In this document: positions 5,322 to 5,742 of the stretch, in pieces | How positions within the stretch are numbered: position 1 is the first letter of the stretch | Layout of the letters: every line of letters begins with the position of its first letter | Assembly (NCBI GenBank): GCA_020435085.1 | Contig: JAGRAB010000302.1 | Location: 1-5,742, forward strand | Direction: 5' to 3' | DNA from: Bdellovibrionales bacterium | Lineage (GTDB): Bacteria > Bdellovibrionota > Bdellovibrionia > Bdellovibrionales > UBA1609 | DNA length: 5,742 nt | Notes under the pieces: generated by a model | Databases searched by the model: none | What the model was told of the DNA's origin: nothing | Seen by the model: only the letters and a program-made list of their open reading frames with translations | Made by a program: the position numbers and the translations under genes

Positions 5322-5742
5322 TCATTCATTTGCTAAAAGTTGAACGATCTCTTTTAAATCTTCTTTCACTTGAAAAAGCTGGCCTAAAGACCGAGAGATA
5401 AAGTTTTGTTGAATCATTATCTCTAAACTTTCTAATAATGGGTCCCAAAAATTCAAGGTATTTACGAATATCACCGGTTTTTTATGCATATTCAGATTTT
5501 TATTGGGACTTGTTTCATGAAGCAAGCGAAGCGTTATCAATTCAAAAACCTCATCTAAAGTCCCAAGCCCCCCTGGAAAAACAAGGAACGCATCTGATTT
5601 ATCAAAGAGAATCTGCTTTCTCTCTGCCATAGTCTGCACGTTAATGAATTCAGTCAGTCCCTCATGTGCTTTTTCGTGCCCTAATTCCAATTGGGGGAAT
5701 ACACCTAAAACTGTTCCTCCAGCGATCAATGCCCCTTCGGCC
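5322..5742 (-). CDS. LOG-family nucleotide hydrolase (5' end beyond window)
   Basis: This is the C-terminal part of a Rossmann-fold LOG-family protein (TIGR00730 type, formerly annotated as lysine decarboxylase). Characterised members release a free base from nucleoside 5'-monophosphates, for example cytokinin riboside monophosphates or purine nucleotides. The signature is intact: 'MAERK' with the catalytic Arg, and 'FPGGLGTLDEVFE' with the catalytic Glu and the phosphate-binding glycines (about residues 56-64 of the visible part). The frame runs open through the right edge as 'AEGALIAGGTVLGVFP', a region internal to the family, so the start lies outside the window and a TTG at 5729 is not the real start. 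The 289-aa gene follows after 12 nt. The true nucleotide substrate cannot be deduced; cytokinin activity should not be assumed. Confidence 0.92.
   Translation of the reverse strand, partial: AEGALIAGGTVLGVFPQLELGHEKAHEGLTEFINVQTMAERKQILFDKSDAFLVFPGGLGTLDEVFELITLRLLHETSPNKNLNMHKKPVIFVNTLNFWDPLLESLEIMIQQNFISRSLGQLFQVKEDLKEIVQLLANE

Noticed and set aside
5322..5729. Complete LOG gene starting at the TTG at 5729
   Set aside because: The frame stays open to the window edge with family-internal sequence, so the gene is 5'-truncated by the window.

Overview
The window is AT-rich, tightly packed bacterial DNA, and almost every gene is on the minus strand. The gene set is an ABC-F translation factor, BolA, a TauE/SafE permease, an EEP-fold hydrolase, a LOG-family protein and a zinc-ribbon protein with a basic linker. 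Together with GTG/TTG starts and weak Shine-Dalgarno sites, this fits a Gram-negative bacterium, possibly of the Bdellovibrio/Bacteriovorax type. That assignment is a moderate-to-low-confidence inference from protein character; there is no rRNA or other decisive marker.

Layout, read along the minus strand from the right edge. A LOG-family gene, cut at its 5' end by the window edge, is followed after 12 nt by an unrecognised 289-aa gene with GNAT-like sequence features. Then comes a 275-bp gap that is mostly one large inverted-repeat element (about 4229-4444), plus a dyad over a candidate promoter. After the gap, tightly spaced genes follow: zinc ribbon/Tudor-like protein (4164-3715), EEP hydrolase (3712-2660) and TauE permease (GTGA overlap with the EEP stop). 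A 58-91 bp gap follows, then an exported PD-(D/E)XK-nuclease-like protein and bolA, whose start codons sit in the loop of a perfect hairpin.

The only convincing plus-strand gene is a 62-aa charged protein (574-762). It converges on bolA with a 2-bp gap. It diverges from ettA (the ABC-F factor), whose first 150 codons fill the left edge and run out of the window.

The genes do not form one recognisable pathway. The most unusual items are the 188-216 bp element with 29-bp perfect (43-bp near-perfect) arms, the hairpin holding the bolA start codons, the exported nuclease-like protein preceded by a G7 tract, and the zinc-ribbon/basic-linker/Tudor-like architecture.
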